DNA of 64,000 nucleotides from Combretum micranthum (Eukaryota > Streptophyta > Magnoliopsida > Myrtales > Combretaceae). Location: contig JAMXBD010001575.1 in NCBI GenBank assembly GCA_024138025.1, positions 62,001 through 126,000 of the forward strand, written 5' to 3'. Shown here piece after piece: positions 47,276 through 60,545 of the stretch. Under the pieces are notes generated by a model, which was not told the origin of the DNA, made no database searches, and worked only from the letters and a program-made list of their open reading frames with translations. Both the position numbers and the translations under genes were made by a program. Within the stretch, counting starts at the first letter, position 1; every line of letters begins with the position of its first letter.

Positions 47276-50014
47276 TACTTTTCTATGTATTGGTATAAAT
47301 TTCATTATACCGAAGAAAATCGCAAATTCAACCAAACAAAAACAAATTGGAGCACAAATTCGAGTTTTTCTTGTTCATTTTATTCTTTGCTTTAAAATAG
47401 TTGTCGAATCAAATTAAGCGGACCATTTACAACTGGCTTAAAGGTGAGTCAAACCACACCTGAAAAAAGAAAACGAAACAATTTTATAAATGTTTTTATT
47501 CTTTTTATCTTAATTAAAAGACTAATGAAAACATCATATTAAATTAAATACATTAATTTTCCATATATTATAAAAACATAGCAAGTAAATATAAATTCAT
47601 AACCTCTTTATTCTCTTTTTTTTTAAATGTAAAAAAGAACAAAATGTATATAATTATTAATTCTTTGAGTATAAATTTATTTGAAAAAGCGTATCCTAGC
47701 AAACATTTATTAAGTTGTCTTTAAGTATTAATTCATTTTAACGTGTCTATCCTCACAATTAACATCCAAGTCACTGTGTAATTGAACATACCAAGAGGTA
47801 TCTTACAACAAATCATATGATAGCCACACTCAAGAATAGGCATTTGTGCAAAAAAATTACCTTAGATAAGATTTAGTTCATCCATTCACTCACAAACCAA
47901 CAATTGATTAACAAATCAAATTGAAATTACACATATAACATATTCTTATTTAAATTTTACTTACTTTCTTTCAAGTGTAAATTCAAAAACTTATATCAAG
48001 TTCAAAAATATAAATTTAATACTAAGTCTATTAATCATACATTAAAGTTCATAGTAAAGTTGGTTTAACTATTGAACTTACCATATAGTAACTAGGTCTA
48101 TTAAGTGATACTTTAAGTAAACAACTTCTTATTAAGCTATTATAATTTAAGTAATTAAGAATGCTTATTTTAAGTTAAGTTAATCCACTTATATTATAAA
48201 TAAGTCAATCACACCAAAAAGTATCGTAATGAACCTAAATCAACTCTCTATTAGGTCTACATTTACATTATAACTCATTATTTATACCTATTTATTAATA
48301 ATCAAATTCTAATATTAAATTATTTAATTATTCATCTTAAAATTTATACTTTGATAAGAAAATATATTATTTTCATTCAATTCGTATGTTTTTAATTAAA
48401 TTAAGATTTATTTATTTCTAATAATTTATTACAAGTTTGATTCAATGCACCACTCAACTAAATAAGACTGGTTCACCCACCATTGGACTGTTTCTTAATT
48501 GTTTTATATGTTTCTTGGTTGGTCCAACTCGTTTGGATTGGTTTAAAATGGTTTTATTCTAAGTTGCATCGAAACTAGACTAAACCAGGGAAATAGGATT
48601 GACAACCAATTGGTTCAGCTTAATTTGAGGCTGATTCAGACCAGTTCTCTTCCAGTTTGACTCACCAATATAATATAGACATCCCCACCATTCTTGGCAA
48701 CACATCTTTGCTAAGGAAGGAGGAGAGAACCTAACTGGTCCACCAATCTACATTACCACCTCTAACATACCTAAAACCCTATTTATGCTTTGTTTTGTTG
48801 TTTCTTGTTATAATCCTATCTAGCCTATTTTTAATACTCAATTTTCATTGCAAACATGTATTAATCATACATTCATTCCATTATTGTTTAGATTAAATTT
48901 GTTCTAATTATAGAATCAAAATATTAGTGAAAACATCAATAATTCCTTGGTTTCAATTGTTTAAGCCATGTTATTCATGTATGAATCAGTATATTAACCA
49001 ATTTCTAGTCATGTAATAATTGATCAACACTCACAAACGTAAAAACACAATATCAAATCATCATAACAACATATATTGAAGTTAGAATTACTTACCTAAG
49101 AGTAGCAAACAAATAGAAACTTAACTACTAGTACTACATCTAGTCTAGGCATGTAAGTTGCGGAAGCTTCAATCCCCTTTCCATCCTCTCTTGTTCCCAT
49201 ATTGTTGTTTTGCTCCGATCAATTAAAAGTTTTGATTAGTCAAAAGAATTAGAGGACTGAAGATTTGAAGTAGATTCTACCCTATTTGTTGTTAGATTGT
49301 TGTAGAAAGTTTAGAAAAATAGGTTTTAGATTTGAGTTCTAAAGAGAAAAAGGAAACTTGTTTTTCAAACTTTTCCAATGGATAGAGATTAGTTTAGTAA
49401 AGGATTTAGAGAAGTAAGAAGAATTGATTTAGATCATTGTTAGGTAATACTTTAACTAGTTATTGTTTTGACGTAGTAAACTATAGTGAAAATGTGATTT
49501 TTAGGAATGGGTTTAATATATGGATTTTTAGAGAAGGTAAATTGTAGAACAAGTTAAAGAGTGTAACTTGTAAAACAAGCTAGAGGGATTTAGGAAAGGT
49601 TTGCTTCTTTGTTGAAGAAGATTGGGTTTTTAGAAAAGAGAGAAAATCTAAGCTTAAGTAACATATAAAAGTTACTGGTTTAAGTTATTTTCAGAAAGTA
49701 AAGAATATAGAGTAGAGGTAAATCAGATAAGTACTTAGAATCTATTAGAGGTGGTGACACTTAGTTAATTACTTAGATATTTTGTAGGTGTACTTTATTA
49801 TTAATTGCATCAACACCAACAATAATTCACTAATTCAATTTAATTTATTCTTTTAGTTTATCTAAACTGAATAAACTTTATAATGTAACATTTATTTAAT
49901 TATTAAGTTATCTAACTCATATTTAATTACTCAAATATATTTACCCATATTTTCATGTTAACTAATATGACTTTCCTAATTTAACTTGTTGAATATTTAG
50001 GGTATTTCATTTAT
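47276..50014. other. AT-rich spacer between CRRSP genes 1 and 2, block II
   Basis: Alignable with about 5210-8020 of block I. No gene is visible. Compared with block I it has about 330 extra bases at 47757-48087, lacks the MITE, and lacks most of the (GTT)n tract. Confidence 0.6.
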
Positions 50015-50280
50015 CTTGTCACAGCTCTATCCCATGCGCACCGCACGATGTAGGGACACCCTTAGGATTTAGCTGCACTGACTCCCTATCCTAAGTAGGC
50101 AATTGTGATGCTAGGTACATTGGCCTCCCTAATATACCCTTAGGCACGACCAGGACACAAGAGATATTGCTACCCTTAGGTAGATTGAGACTCTAACTGC
50201 AGCTTGCAAGGATCGAACCCAAGACTAAGGCTTTTATTTCCCTCAAAGGCAACACCTCTCACCAATTGAGCTGCAGCTTT
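50015..50280 (-). mobile_element. tRNA-derived SINE (probable)
   Basis: Read on the minus strand, the segment starts with a polymerase III A-box-like AGCTCAATTGGTGAG near 50265-50280. About 33 bases further on is a B-box-like GGGTTCGATCC (near 50210-50220), followed by about 190 bp of GC-richer body. This is the layout of a plant SINE. Block I has no such sequence. The insertion accompanies the loss of about 2 kb that contained the 3' half of CRRSP gene 2. No clear target duplication or poly-A tail is seen, so the borders are approximate. Confidence 0.65.
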
Positions 50281-50693
50281 ATTTTATTTTCGGTGTCGAC
50301 TCGTCCAAAGAACTTAGTGTCCGAATATTTTAGGAGACAATTATCATACCATATGACTGCACCCTTCTTCTTAGGGCATCGATTCGTAATCTCTTTGCCA
50401 GCGTCGTTGACACAAATTTTACAGTCATCGGTCTTGACATCGCTGCCGCACAAGGAGACACCATAGACTCTGTATCTCTTGTCGGGGCCACTCCTGGCGG
50501 CACCAAACCTGGTTGAGGGAACTTTGGTCGCCAGGGTACTAAGGAGTCTGTCCAAGTAGGTCTTATGGGGACTGCTTATTGTAATTGTCCTGGATAAAAC
50601 AGGCATTCAAAATTGGTTCAGCACAATGTGCTGCATGAAAAAGGAAGAAAATGAAGAGCAGAAAAAAAAAGGGATTGATCTAGAATAGGACAT
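50281..50693 (-). pseudogene. CRRSP gene 2, block II: 5' fragment of a DUF26 gene
   Basis: It begins MSYSRSIP at 50693, as in block I gene 2. Two extra A/T bases in the signal-peptide region and a 2-bp loss just after the QDNYN segment break the frame. Between about 50290 and 50590 a clean frame holds domain 1: C-x8-C-x2-C as CGSDVKTDDCKIC, then CPKKKGAVIWYDNC and KFFGRVDTEN. It then runs straight into the SINE-like sequence, so domain 2 is absent. It is non-functional as a two-domain protein. It spans, uninterrupted, the site where Copia-1 sits in block I. Confidence 0.9.
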
Positions 50694-50758
50694 CGTTAAT
50701 TTATTAGATCTTTCCATTGTAGGTGTTAATTTGTGTTAGTTGTGTAAAATGTGTTTGC

Positions 50759-50891
50759 TTTATATACATTGTAGAGAGGAGTCATAAGTCATAACTCATA
50801 TCATATGCTTTTGCGCATCATGGAGTCTTTATTTATTTATTTATTTTTTGCCAGCTGATCAACAATAGAAAAAAAATTAATGATTTTGACT
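50759..50891 (-). promoter_or_regulatory. Promoter remnant of CRRSP gene 2, block II
   Basis: TATATAAA on the minus strand (50759-50766) lies 66 bp before the ATG, and TTGACT at 50886-50891 further upstream. Spacing and sequence follow the block I gene 2 promoter. Confidence 0.45.
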
Positions 50892-52819
50892 CAAGAGTTT
50901 TCGCGCATTGTTCATGGACTTTTTTTTTTTTTTTTTTTTTTGGGCTAGCTGATCAACCCTGGAAAAAATTGCCACTATTACATGATATGGTCACTATTCT
51001 ATTACGGGTGGAAAGGTCCAAGTTTAATACCTTATTTTCAACTCTCCGTATTTGAAAATTTGGTTAAAAAGGGGTGAATATGGTGAATTGTAATCAAATT
51101 TTGGTAAAATATTTAATTAGGTACATGAATTTTAAAGTTAATCAATTAAATTTTTGAACTGTGAAAATAATCTATTATGTATTTAAAATTTGAAATTAAC
51201 AAATTAATCCCTAAAATTACTTATTTATATATGCTAATTAATATAATGAAAATACTATTGACATGCACGAAATGTTTTTTTAGGTACTAAATTGATGAAT
51301 TTCAAAATTTATATATTAAATTAATCAATTTTAAAGTTTAGATGCTTAATTATATATTTTGTCAAAATTTGTGTACCATTCGCCCCATTAACCCTAAAAA
51401 AAGAAAAAAAAGGAAGAAAGAAAGAAATTGCTCATTTGATTTTTTTTCCCCCCTCACGTAACACAATATTTCGCCCATGCGTATGTAGGTATTTCTACAG
51501 TGGTGTTGGAGCAGTTTGTCATGTTGAAATCGTGTTTTTTACACAGTAAAAGGTATGAATTTCGCCAAGAACCATTGATTTTAACATGATTTTTTTTGGT
51601 TTTTTTTTTTGGCCCAAGATTTTAACATGAGTTTGTGTGAGAAGTCTTGTGCTATATTTCATGGTAAATTGCGGAGTTGATCATCGAGCATGTCGAAGAT
51701 TTTTGTTTTTTTACCTTTTTTTTTATCGAATATATGCATTTTTTATGTGTGTTAGTTTGTTGTCGTGGAAGTATATGCATATTTTTCATTAATGTAATGT
51801 GACAATTACCATGTGTGATTGTTTTCATTTTTTAAGCCGAAGTTTGTTAAATTATTATATGTATATGTCGTTAATTATACGTTGTGTGGAGGGTATGGGT
51901 AGTTTTTTTAATATTCCCTCTTTTTTTTAATAAATAATTTTTTTACAAATAAACCCTGCTTTTTTTTTTTATTTAAATAAGGATTATTTTAACATTTTAT
52001 GGAATTTCAAATTATTTATAAATTACAAAAATATGTTTGAATAAAAATTTGCATTTTCAGTTTATTTTATTAATCTTAAAAATTCCAAACTCTATTGAAT
52101 TTAAAAGATAGAAAATTATTTAAAATTTGAAAGTAATTATTTTTTAGTTAATATTTAAAAAAATACAAATTTTTATATTTTTAAATTAGAATTTTTTTTT
52201 TAATTTACAAGTGATGAATGTTATATATGTACTAAATAAGAATTTTAATTTGAAGAAATGACATAATCACGAATTTTATAGAAAAGTGAAGTTGTTATTT
52301 CAACTACAGATTAGTAATGAATGAGAATATGTATATTTTAACATTAAAACTTAAAAAAAAAAAACCACAAATTTGTTGTTTTCCGAAAATTACGAATAAA
52401 TTATTTTCTTAATTTCGTATAATATAATAAATAATTTTATTCATATGTAAAAAAGTGATAAATCTTTAGTGGTGTAGTTCAAATTAGACGGTATAAGCTT
52501 ATGTGTTATTTGACAATCTGTTGTTTATGCGGGTCAGCACTATATGTATTCTCCACTGTTGTTTGAGATGAGTTTTCCTCCATTAACCAGGTATATTTAT
52601 GCTCTGATTACAACTTGTATCTAATCAAAAAAAGGATCTTACTGCTGATTATGATTATATTCTATCCCGACTCTAAAATAATTTTCATTCTATCCCAAGT
52701 TTTGGTACAAGGACAAAAGCTAGTAAGCAACGCAACCTTTCCTTCTAGAACTTTATAATAATCTAGTTAACCCATCCGAACTAGGAATTGAACAAATGCC
52801 ACTAACTTCATAAAGTAAG

Positions 52820-52860
<41 letters not shown>

Positions 52861-54110
52861 GCATTATTAATATTAGTCGAATCGTCCCCAAAATCATAAA
52901 TAGCAATTGCTTTTGGTAAAATATTTATTATGGCCGGAATTTATAAAGATTGGACGATAAATTATTCCGATGCGTGATAAATATATAATACTTATGATCA
53001 GTGTTAGCCATATATCGAACACATACTACATATTATATTATATAGTTTATACTCCTATAAAAAAATTCGGAACAAATATGTATTTTTCCTATTTCTAAGT
53101 CTGTAAGGTAGTTTGTTGTAAACCATCTCATCCGACGATTTCTCGTAATTAACTAATTATAGTGATATTTTAGGAAAAAAACGTCACGAATCTAAAGTTG
53201 AATAAAATTTTAAAATATGTATATTGAATTTTGAAATTGATCAATTTAATATCTTAAAGTATTTTTCATACATTTTAACAGTACCTCTGTTATTTCTTTT
53301 AGATACTAAAATGAATAATTTCAAAGCTTTTTTAGTACTAAATTGATCGATTTTAAAACTTATATGCTAAATCGATTAATTTTAAAATTTAAATATTTAA
53401 TTATATATTTTACAAAAATTTAAAGTACAGGAGATTATCGAGATATATATAATATATATATATATCTCAGAAGTTTTCACTTCTCAGTTTTCGGCAAGGG
53501 ACGGGACGGTTAAAGTGAAGTTTTGGGACAAAAGTGGTAAAAGAGGTCTAGACGGTCAGAGGGGACCACGACATTTTACATCGTACGTCGGTCGTGAAAT
53601 GTCAAAGCAACCCCACCAAGCCAATTGGATGATAGTTCACGAGTTCATAATTATTAACTTCCAATACATGGTTGAATTGTAGCCAAAAAAAACACATGGA
53701 TGCATGTTCGAGATATCTTTTTGGTCCACTTTCAAACACGCGCACAGATGTTATCCACATCAAGTAGGAGTAGAATATTCATTGAGTATTATATATCATA
53801 TATGTATATATATATAGTTAAATCTAAATAGATGAATAGTTGATAAATTAATAATTTTAATTAGATAATAATTTCTTCCTATCATGATTTGCGTCATCAT
53901 ACTAAATTAATAATTTCATTAAATGCATAAAATAATAATTTATAAAGAAATTCTTAAGATTCAACAAAAATATAAATTAATAATTCATCAAATATATATA
54001 AAAAAAAAATCATATAGAGCTTGTAGTAAAATTTTTCCAAACTACTTTTTTTTTTTTTTTGTAATTTTACTCTTTACTAAAATATTGATCTAAAATCATT
54101 TGTCTTCTTT
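50892..54110. other. AT-rich non-coding region with foldback repeats, block II
   Basis: Counterpart of 15490-18490. No gene. It holds two foldback repeats (about 51090-51385 and 53200-53420), a long (TC)n tract, and an AT-rich perfect hairpin at 53440-53468. Confidence 0.55.
52825..52858. repeat. (TC)n microsatellite
   Basis: Seventeen uninterrupted TC units. The block I counterpart (about 17335-17370) is interrupted by other bases, so the tract became pure or expanded in block II. Confidence 0.95.
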
Positions 54111-54119
54111 GTATGTAAA

Positions 54120-57100
54120 CTACATTCAATCTCATCTTTAATTTTTTTTGCAAAGCATGCACCACATTGACATATTCTTCTCATATTGTGACAAATAGTT
54201 TTTTTAATGTTTCTATGCTAAAAAAAAGGCCTCTTTTGGAGAAACATTTGGTAAAACACAATTGTCATCTAGATATTGATCGTCATCAACTCGCATATTT
54301 ATTACCCCTTGAATAATCTCTTCATTCATGGGTGATTCCATCACAACATCATTTTCAGTAGGATAATTCAAAAGTTACTCAACATCCATTGCATTTCTAT
54401 AGTGTAGGCTAGAAATAACTTTTTTTAATCCAACGATGCCTTTGTCTTCGCTAACTTGATCTTCAAAAGACATACCTTCTTCTATTCGGATCTTACAATG
54501 TTGAAAACAATTTCCAATAATGGTTTCCCTCGCATTAATGTTACAAGCTGCATTGGTGAAATTGATTGGTTCCAAGACATTAATTTTTTTTTTTAGGATT
54601 TGTTGCTCCTATCTCATAGCCTTCCAAGATGCTAAAATAGAAACAACATCAATCATGAGCTTTTGATGCTCGAATAATTGCAACAACACATAATTAGATT
54701 TTTTAATGTTGTATTTAGGGGCAAAAATAACAATTCAAGATTACTTAAGCCTTCAATAACCTTTGGGTGGGTAAGCAATTATCTATTATACAGAGAACCT
54801 TTTTGCCATTCATTCTCTTACCAAACCAACAAACAAATTCTTAAAAAAGTAATCTAGTCATCGAGGCTTTTTTGTTGGCTCAATAATGATAATTAAGATT
54901 GCTAATTGTTATGACACGAGGACAGAAATCAAGACACATGCCAACTACTTACAGGATTATATTACATAATATAGTACAACAAAGCTAGCATATTCAAATA
55001 CATGTAGAGTTTCTTTTTTTCACCTATAAAGCTTTAGAACAGATTTAGGACAGCTAGCAAGTTACAATCACATACGAAAAGACTTTGTCACAGAATTGTA
55101 AGTGATGAGTCACTCACAAAAGATATAAATACAAAGAATAACAGAAATAGAGGGTAGCCAAGTTTTACCCAAATGAACAAGTTCTATGAGCCTCTAGAAG
55201 CTTGAATTCTAGAATTCTTCGAGCAAGCATCTCTTAACCCTCCAACATCCTTGTAAACAAAACACAACACACAGTCACTTTCAAGAATCGATCATAACAA
55301 CAAAGTAATCAGAAGTTAAGAACTTAGTAAGCAGAACTTTAGACAAACCCTAATTTTATCTAGGGAGAAAGTTCAAAAGAGAGGAAATGAAACATACCTA
55401 TGATTTAGAAGGCATGAAGCCTACAAGAACATCTCTTAGGGTTTGATATTTTTTATTGTTAAGATTACAAGCCAAGTTTTATTTGTTGGACCGAAAACAC
55501 CTAAAAAATATGGATTATGCACTAAAAAAGATTTCTTTTTAAAGTTGAAAGCCTAATTCATGCACAAAAACAAATAAAATCAATAATAATAAATAGGAAG
55601 ATAGGAAAAAGAAAGTTTGCATCGTGATTTTAACATGAAGTTCGATTTGCCTCGTAATCTCCATGATTCACAACAATTGCTCCCTTAATGGAGGACTTCA
55701 CCACTTTATTCTCAACAACAATTTGCCTTAATAAAGGACTTCAACACATCAACAACACAAATGCTTTAGTAATCTTTACAAACTTGAACATACTAGACTC
55801 AACTTAAGACTTCACCTACTTACTTATAACTCACTTAGTATAGTGCTTGACAAATGATAGCAATTATAAAGCACCTACCACTATACTTGACTCTTACTCA
55901 CAAATATTACAATTTACAATTAAAGCTTGTGGAGAGTGTTTACAAGGAGATGTTTGCAATAAATAAGCTCTAGACTACTTCTTCAAGTCCTCAAACACTT
56001 GTATTTATAACATCTTAAAGCCTTTTAGTTGTTGCCAATAAAACACACTTCCACTGGTCAAGTAAAAGAGGCTCCAACGGCTATTTTTTTACAACATGGC
56101 ATCTGAAAGCTACAGGCCTACCGTTTGAACACTACCCGCAAAACAAAGCAACAAAACATCTAGTATCTGGATGCTATACCCTACCATCTAAACGGTAATC
56201 TACTGAAACATGACAAAAATGTTTCTGATCTTGCAACTGTCTAGACGCCATTTGATACCATCTAGACACCAGATGCTATCGTCCAGACGCTATATTCACC
56301 ATCCGAATGATATATTCTAGTGCCTGATTTCAGTCTTAACACTGTTTCATATTTTGATCATGACTTTCTTTTCTAGACTCTTGTTGAAGTGATTCAAGAT
56401 GATACAAAAAGCTTAAAGAGACATCTACAACTTTCATGCCTTAAGCTTTAACAAATTCTAAAGAAAAAAAGGTCTAAAAAAAGTTTGAACTAGGACGTTA
56501 CAATAAGTATAAAAAAAACAAAGCAAATTTGGTTCAAACATATCCAAAACAAATTGAGCACATGTTTTACTAATTAAGTGTAACTTAAGTATGATCGAGT
56601 GATTAATTGTACATTTCATTTCATCATCAAAACACACATTAAACACCACATGTTCAACATAATATTCACGTTTTTTAAAAATGTATGATGAGCATACTTA
56701 CTAATAATCCAAAGAGGCACTTTATCTGAACCATCTCCATTGCAACAAACAAAAATAATAAGTCTTTCCTTATCTTGCTTGTGTCCTTCTGATTGCTTTG
56801 TAGCAGGAGAATGATCTGATTGCAAACAAAAAAAAAAAAAATAATAATAATCTTGTTTCATCCATACTATACATATCCTTCCATGAAAATTATCCAATTT
56901 AGCTTATATCTTAGGTAAAGGATCTTCAATATTCTTCATGACAATTGAACCACTTTCACCAAATCTTCGATAAGACTTAATCACATGTCTTGCTTTAAAT
57001 TATTCTAGCCATCCACTTGAGAAGTTAAATTCAAAATTAGTCTCACCATACATCTTCTACAAACACTCTTTTGCTTTGGTTTGGATCATTTCTCCAATCA

Positions 57101-57390
57101 TGTTCACTTTTGCTTAACATTAGAAACTACTTGTATAAAACCTTTGCTAACTCAAAATACTTGGTTGATTTATTTCTCTTAACATTGATATTCTTGATCT
57201 CTTGACAAATATTTGTTGACCTTTTGAGAGTATTTGATATCATTGATTGGCTAATGGAGTGATCAAATTTTTGCTAACCCATTGTTGCAACTCTTTTTCA
57301 CTCAAATTGGGATGCTCATTTTTGTACTAACATAATACTTTTCATCTCATTTGCCAATGTGCATTTATTCATGTCTTTTAAATGAGAAGT
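54120..57390 (-). pseudogene. Tigger/pogo-like transposase remnant, block II
   Basis: This copy of the 18500-21752 remnant is again split by the LTR-like insertion. Here the frame SDHSPATKQSEGHKQDKERL...VCCNGDGSDKVPLWII (56616-56897) is open and clearly shows the DDE_1 core of CENP-B/Tigger transposases. INFTNAACNINARETIIGNC followed by KVISSLHYRNAMDVE (54375-54575) shows the C-terminal region. The ATG used in block I is lost (GTTATA in place of TTCATA near 57390). It is non-functional. Confidence 0.82.
54895..56660 (-). mobile_element. LTR-like insertion in the Tigger remnant, block II
   Basis: Counterpart of 19263-21045, with the same TGTTGAACATG opening in minus orientation (near 56660) and the same GTCC(A/G)GACG-type repeats near 56240-56310. 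Its right junction here reads TATTGAGCCAAC, slightly longer than in block I, and restores a few bases of the host transposase. Confidence 0.6.
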
Positions 57391-57909
57391 TATAATAGAA
57401 AAAATTTAAGATTTCTTTCGAAATCTAAAGCTAAAACTGATGAATATTATATTAATAAAATTTGTTTTATGTTTACTTAAAATATTTTTAACCCTTTATC
57501 TTCCAAAGCATTAACTTTGAAAAACTTTTTTTTCCTATGTACTCATCTGTTCTAATTTCTAGATTTGCTACAACTTTATAATTTTTATGTTATAAAATTT
57601 ATTATTTCGTTTTATATTTGTGCGTTATGACTTTTTTATTTTTTATATATAGACTATATACATTTTGCCCATATTCATTTCTAGTTTTCATTGATAAATT
57701 ACATATTCGGAAAAAAAAAAGGTGTCAAAAATATTTAAAAATTTTTGTAAATTAATATATATTCATTTATCGATAAATTAATAAAGCATTTGTTTGTTGA
57801 TAAATAAATAATCTTTATTAAATAATATTTTTCATTAGTCCCAACAATATTATTTTATAGAGATTTTATTGTATTTATATATAAAAAATGTAAAATCAAT
57901 AAAATTTAG

Positions 57910-58060
57910 GTAATATCACAAATGGTAACTAAATTTTGATAAAATATGTAATTGAATACCTAAATTTTGAAATTGATCAATTTAAAAATTTTTAGGTATT
58001 AAATTGATCACTTACAAGTTTTGGTATCTAATTGCATATTTTATCAAAGTTTAAATATCC
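57910..58060. repeat. Foldback repeat at the right end of block II
   Basis: Counterpart of 22265-22418, with the same inverted arms (TTTTGATAAAATATGTAATTG and its inverse). The similarity between blocks ends at its outer edge. Confidence 0.75.
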
Positions 58061-59716
58061 TTAGTGAGACTATCTCATAAAATTTTAGCACTTTTAGAAA
58101 TGAAATATACTTTTTAAAACAACTGTAACCTATATATATATATATATATATATTACATATATTCAGTTTTTATTGATATTTATATACCCATTTATTAACA
58201 TGTGGCATAATCTTTTCATGAGAAGAAAGATAATGGCGTTTATCCACCCAGTGCGGTGTGGTAAGATTCATATGTTTCTGCATGGTGAGACAATTTTTTT
58301 TTTTTTTTTTTTCTTTTCATTGCATTCAAAACCATAAAATATGTTATTCTATGAATGTAATTTAATGGGTCGATTATGTTGATCATCTCACAATCAGGTG
58401 GAATAATCGGAATAAAGAAGATGATCAAGCAAGCTTGTGTGGATAAGGATATAACACTTTCATTTTATGGGAATAAAATATACGGAGTAGCCCACTGGAT
58501 TGCTAGAAGCAATCCATTAGCTGGTCACTGGATTGGACAGGAGTAAGCCGGTCAGTTCGCTTTACCAGTCCATTGGTTCACCAACCCAACGTCTACCAGA
58601 GAGGTATAATGGTAAAATTTTGATTATATGTGATAATGAAATTATATTGGTGATATTATTATTTTTTTTATTATTATTATAGTGTATCTATGAATAATGA
58701 TAATTTTTAGGTTTTAACATCTAGTATTTTTTTTTTTTTTTTTTACCATATAGCATCTAGTACTTTGAACATTCCTTCTTTTGTCTCCTTGATTGGCCTA
58801 TTTTACTATCCAATTAATATTGTTTTATGTGATTGATTAGCTTCTTGTTGGTTTTGTAATTGGTAATATGTTAATTTGAGGCACAATGGATAAAAATTTG
58901 AACATCATATTGGGATTACATATTCTAATTGTATCAAAACCATTATATCATTATAGTTTAGGATAATTCAATAGAATAATACCAGTGTGTGATTAGAGTT
59001 TTATGATAGATGGGATCTCTCCCTACTTTAAGTTTTACAAATTTATATTTCAATGAATAATTTAACTTCAAACATTATTATTTGTATTTGTATTAATGAT
59101 AGAAAATATGTAATTGGAATCTCTCAATAGAATATATTTTTATTTTAAAAATAAAAAATTGGTTCCATGTAATTAAAAAAGAAAGGGTTAATCACAAGAA
59201 CCCTATCAATGTTTTGTCTATTTGCTAACATTTAACCTACGTTATTTTTTATATATAAATAGGAAACATGAGTTTTAATTAAAGTGTTAATATTATTTAA
59301 TAATCTTAAAAGTAAATGTGTCAAATCTTATTGATCTAAGAAAATAAATTTTAGTATCTTTTTTCAATTGTCTAGCTTTTTTAAATAAATATTTATTTTA
59401 TTTATTAAATTTATTTAGTAGTATTTTTTATTAAATTAAATTTCTTAGAACAATAAGGCCCTAACATGTGTTCTCTAATAATATTTAATAATATTGATAG
59501 TTTTAGATGAAACTCATATCACTTATTTGTTAAAAAAAAAGTCATAATATGTAAATATGCCAAATCACGAGTAAGGTTATCGTAGCTAAAAAAAAAAATT
59601 CTTTAGATGAAAGCTTATAAAAGAATTTTTTATAATTTACTTTAAAATTCACTTTGACTTAATGTTATGTTTTTATTGTTTGACATTTTTCATCTTAAGT
59701 TTGCATTGGTGACACG
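58061..59716. other. AT-rich non-coding sequence right of block II
   Basis: No gene is visible. A (TA)n run lies at about 58131-58152. A short GC-richer island at 58480-58600 has repeated CCATTGG/CCAGTCC-type words, but no frame or fold that I recognise. Confidence 0.5.
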
Positions 59717-59724
59717 CCTAGGAT

Positions 59725-60195
59725 TAAGGGTGTAAATGAGCTATTTGCAAGCTATTCAAACCTTAGCTTGATTAGTAAATGATTCGAGTTCAATTTTAAA
59801 ATAAAACTCATTTATCTAAACAAGTCAAACTAAAGCTTTGATTTAGACCCACCAGTTGGTTCGTGAACAGGCTCATCATAAGCTTGTGAATATGCTCATT
59901 AAAATAACAAAGAATAGTTTTTGTTTAATATAGATATACATAAATTTAATGGTTCTTATATATTATTTTTTTAGATAGAAAACAAGTCAAGTTCGATCTT
60001 AAATTTCAGGTCTAATAAAAACTTAATAACACTAGATAAAACCTTAGCTTGATTTTAGCTCAAATTGTCATTGAATCAGGTTCTAGCATAAATTCTAAGC
60101 TTGATAAAAGGTTCGGCTTGAGTTCAAGCTCAAAAACTTTTAAACAAGTCTAAGCCTTCAAAGATTCAGTTTGCCTTGACTTTTTTGCAATCCTA
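59725..60195. mobile_element. hAT MITE
   Basis: This 471-bp element lies between CCTAGGAT (59717-59724) and CCTAGAAT (60196-60203), an 8-bp target duplication with one change. The ends are TAAGGGTGTAAATGAGC and, in reverse complement, TAGGATTGCAAAA. The interior is rich in AAGCTTGA/TCAAGCT words typical of this MITE type. There is no ORF. Confidence 0.78.
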
Positions 60196-60203
60196 CCTAG
60201 AAT

Positions 60204-60545
60204 CAGATTGGTAGATGTTTTTAGGGGTGTTATCTTACCCTTAAATTATGGATTTACCGAAATCATGAGAGAGTCACAAATTGACCGTTAAATTGGATTG
60301 ATTCAGCCATAGTGTTTAGGTAGTGGACATGGTTCCCAACCAAATTATTGGTTTTGCCATGTACTTGATAGCTCTATGTTAATAATGGTGTCACCTTAAA
60401 TCTAGAATCGACATCTAATTTTAGATAAGGTGGATAGAGACTGTGGATAGCATAAGAAAAACTATATTTTAGATCCTATCATGGATGCTCATGATAAGAT
60501 TTTCTTTACCTTAGCAACTAGCGGCAATTCGAATCTTGTCATAGG
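60204..60545. other. Non-coding gap between two MITEs
   Basis: Three hundred and forty bases with no frame, repeat or RNA that I can recognise. Confidence 0.4.

Larger units (their letters stand above)
41411..58060 (+). repeat. Segmental duplication, block II
   Basis: This direct-orientation copy of block I lacks the Copia-1 insertion, the 7539-7918 MITE and about 2 kb around the 3' end of gene 2. It has gained an hAT MITE (46700-47267) and a SINE-like insert (50015-50280). The left edge in the window coincides with the block I sequence at position 1, so the true left border is unknown; the right border is at 58060. Confidence 0.93.

Noticed and set aside
46783..47335. Several ORFs of 60-110 codons on both strands
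   Set aside because: They lie in the hAT MITE with poly-A, poly-T, poly-G and GAA repeats; the proteins are runs of K, G, P, F or S.
58240..58600. A possible short gene in the GC-richer island right of block II
   Set aside because: The only ORF is interrupted by a poly-lysine run from a homopolymer, and no motif was recognised.
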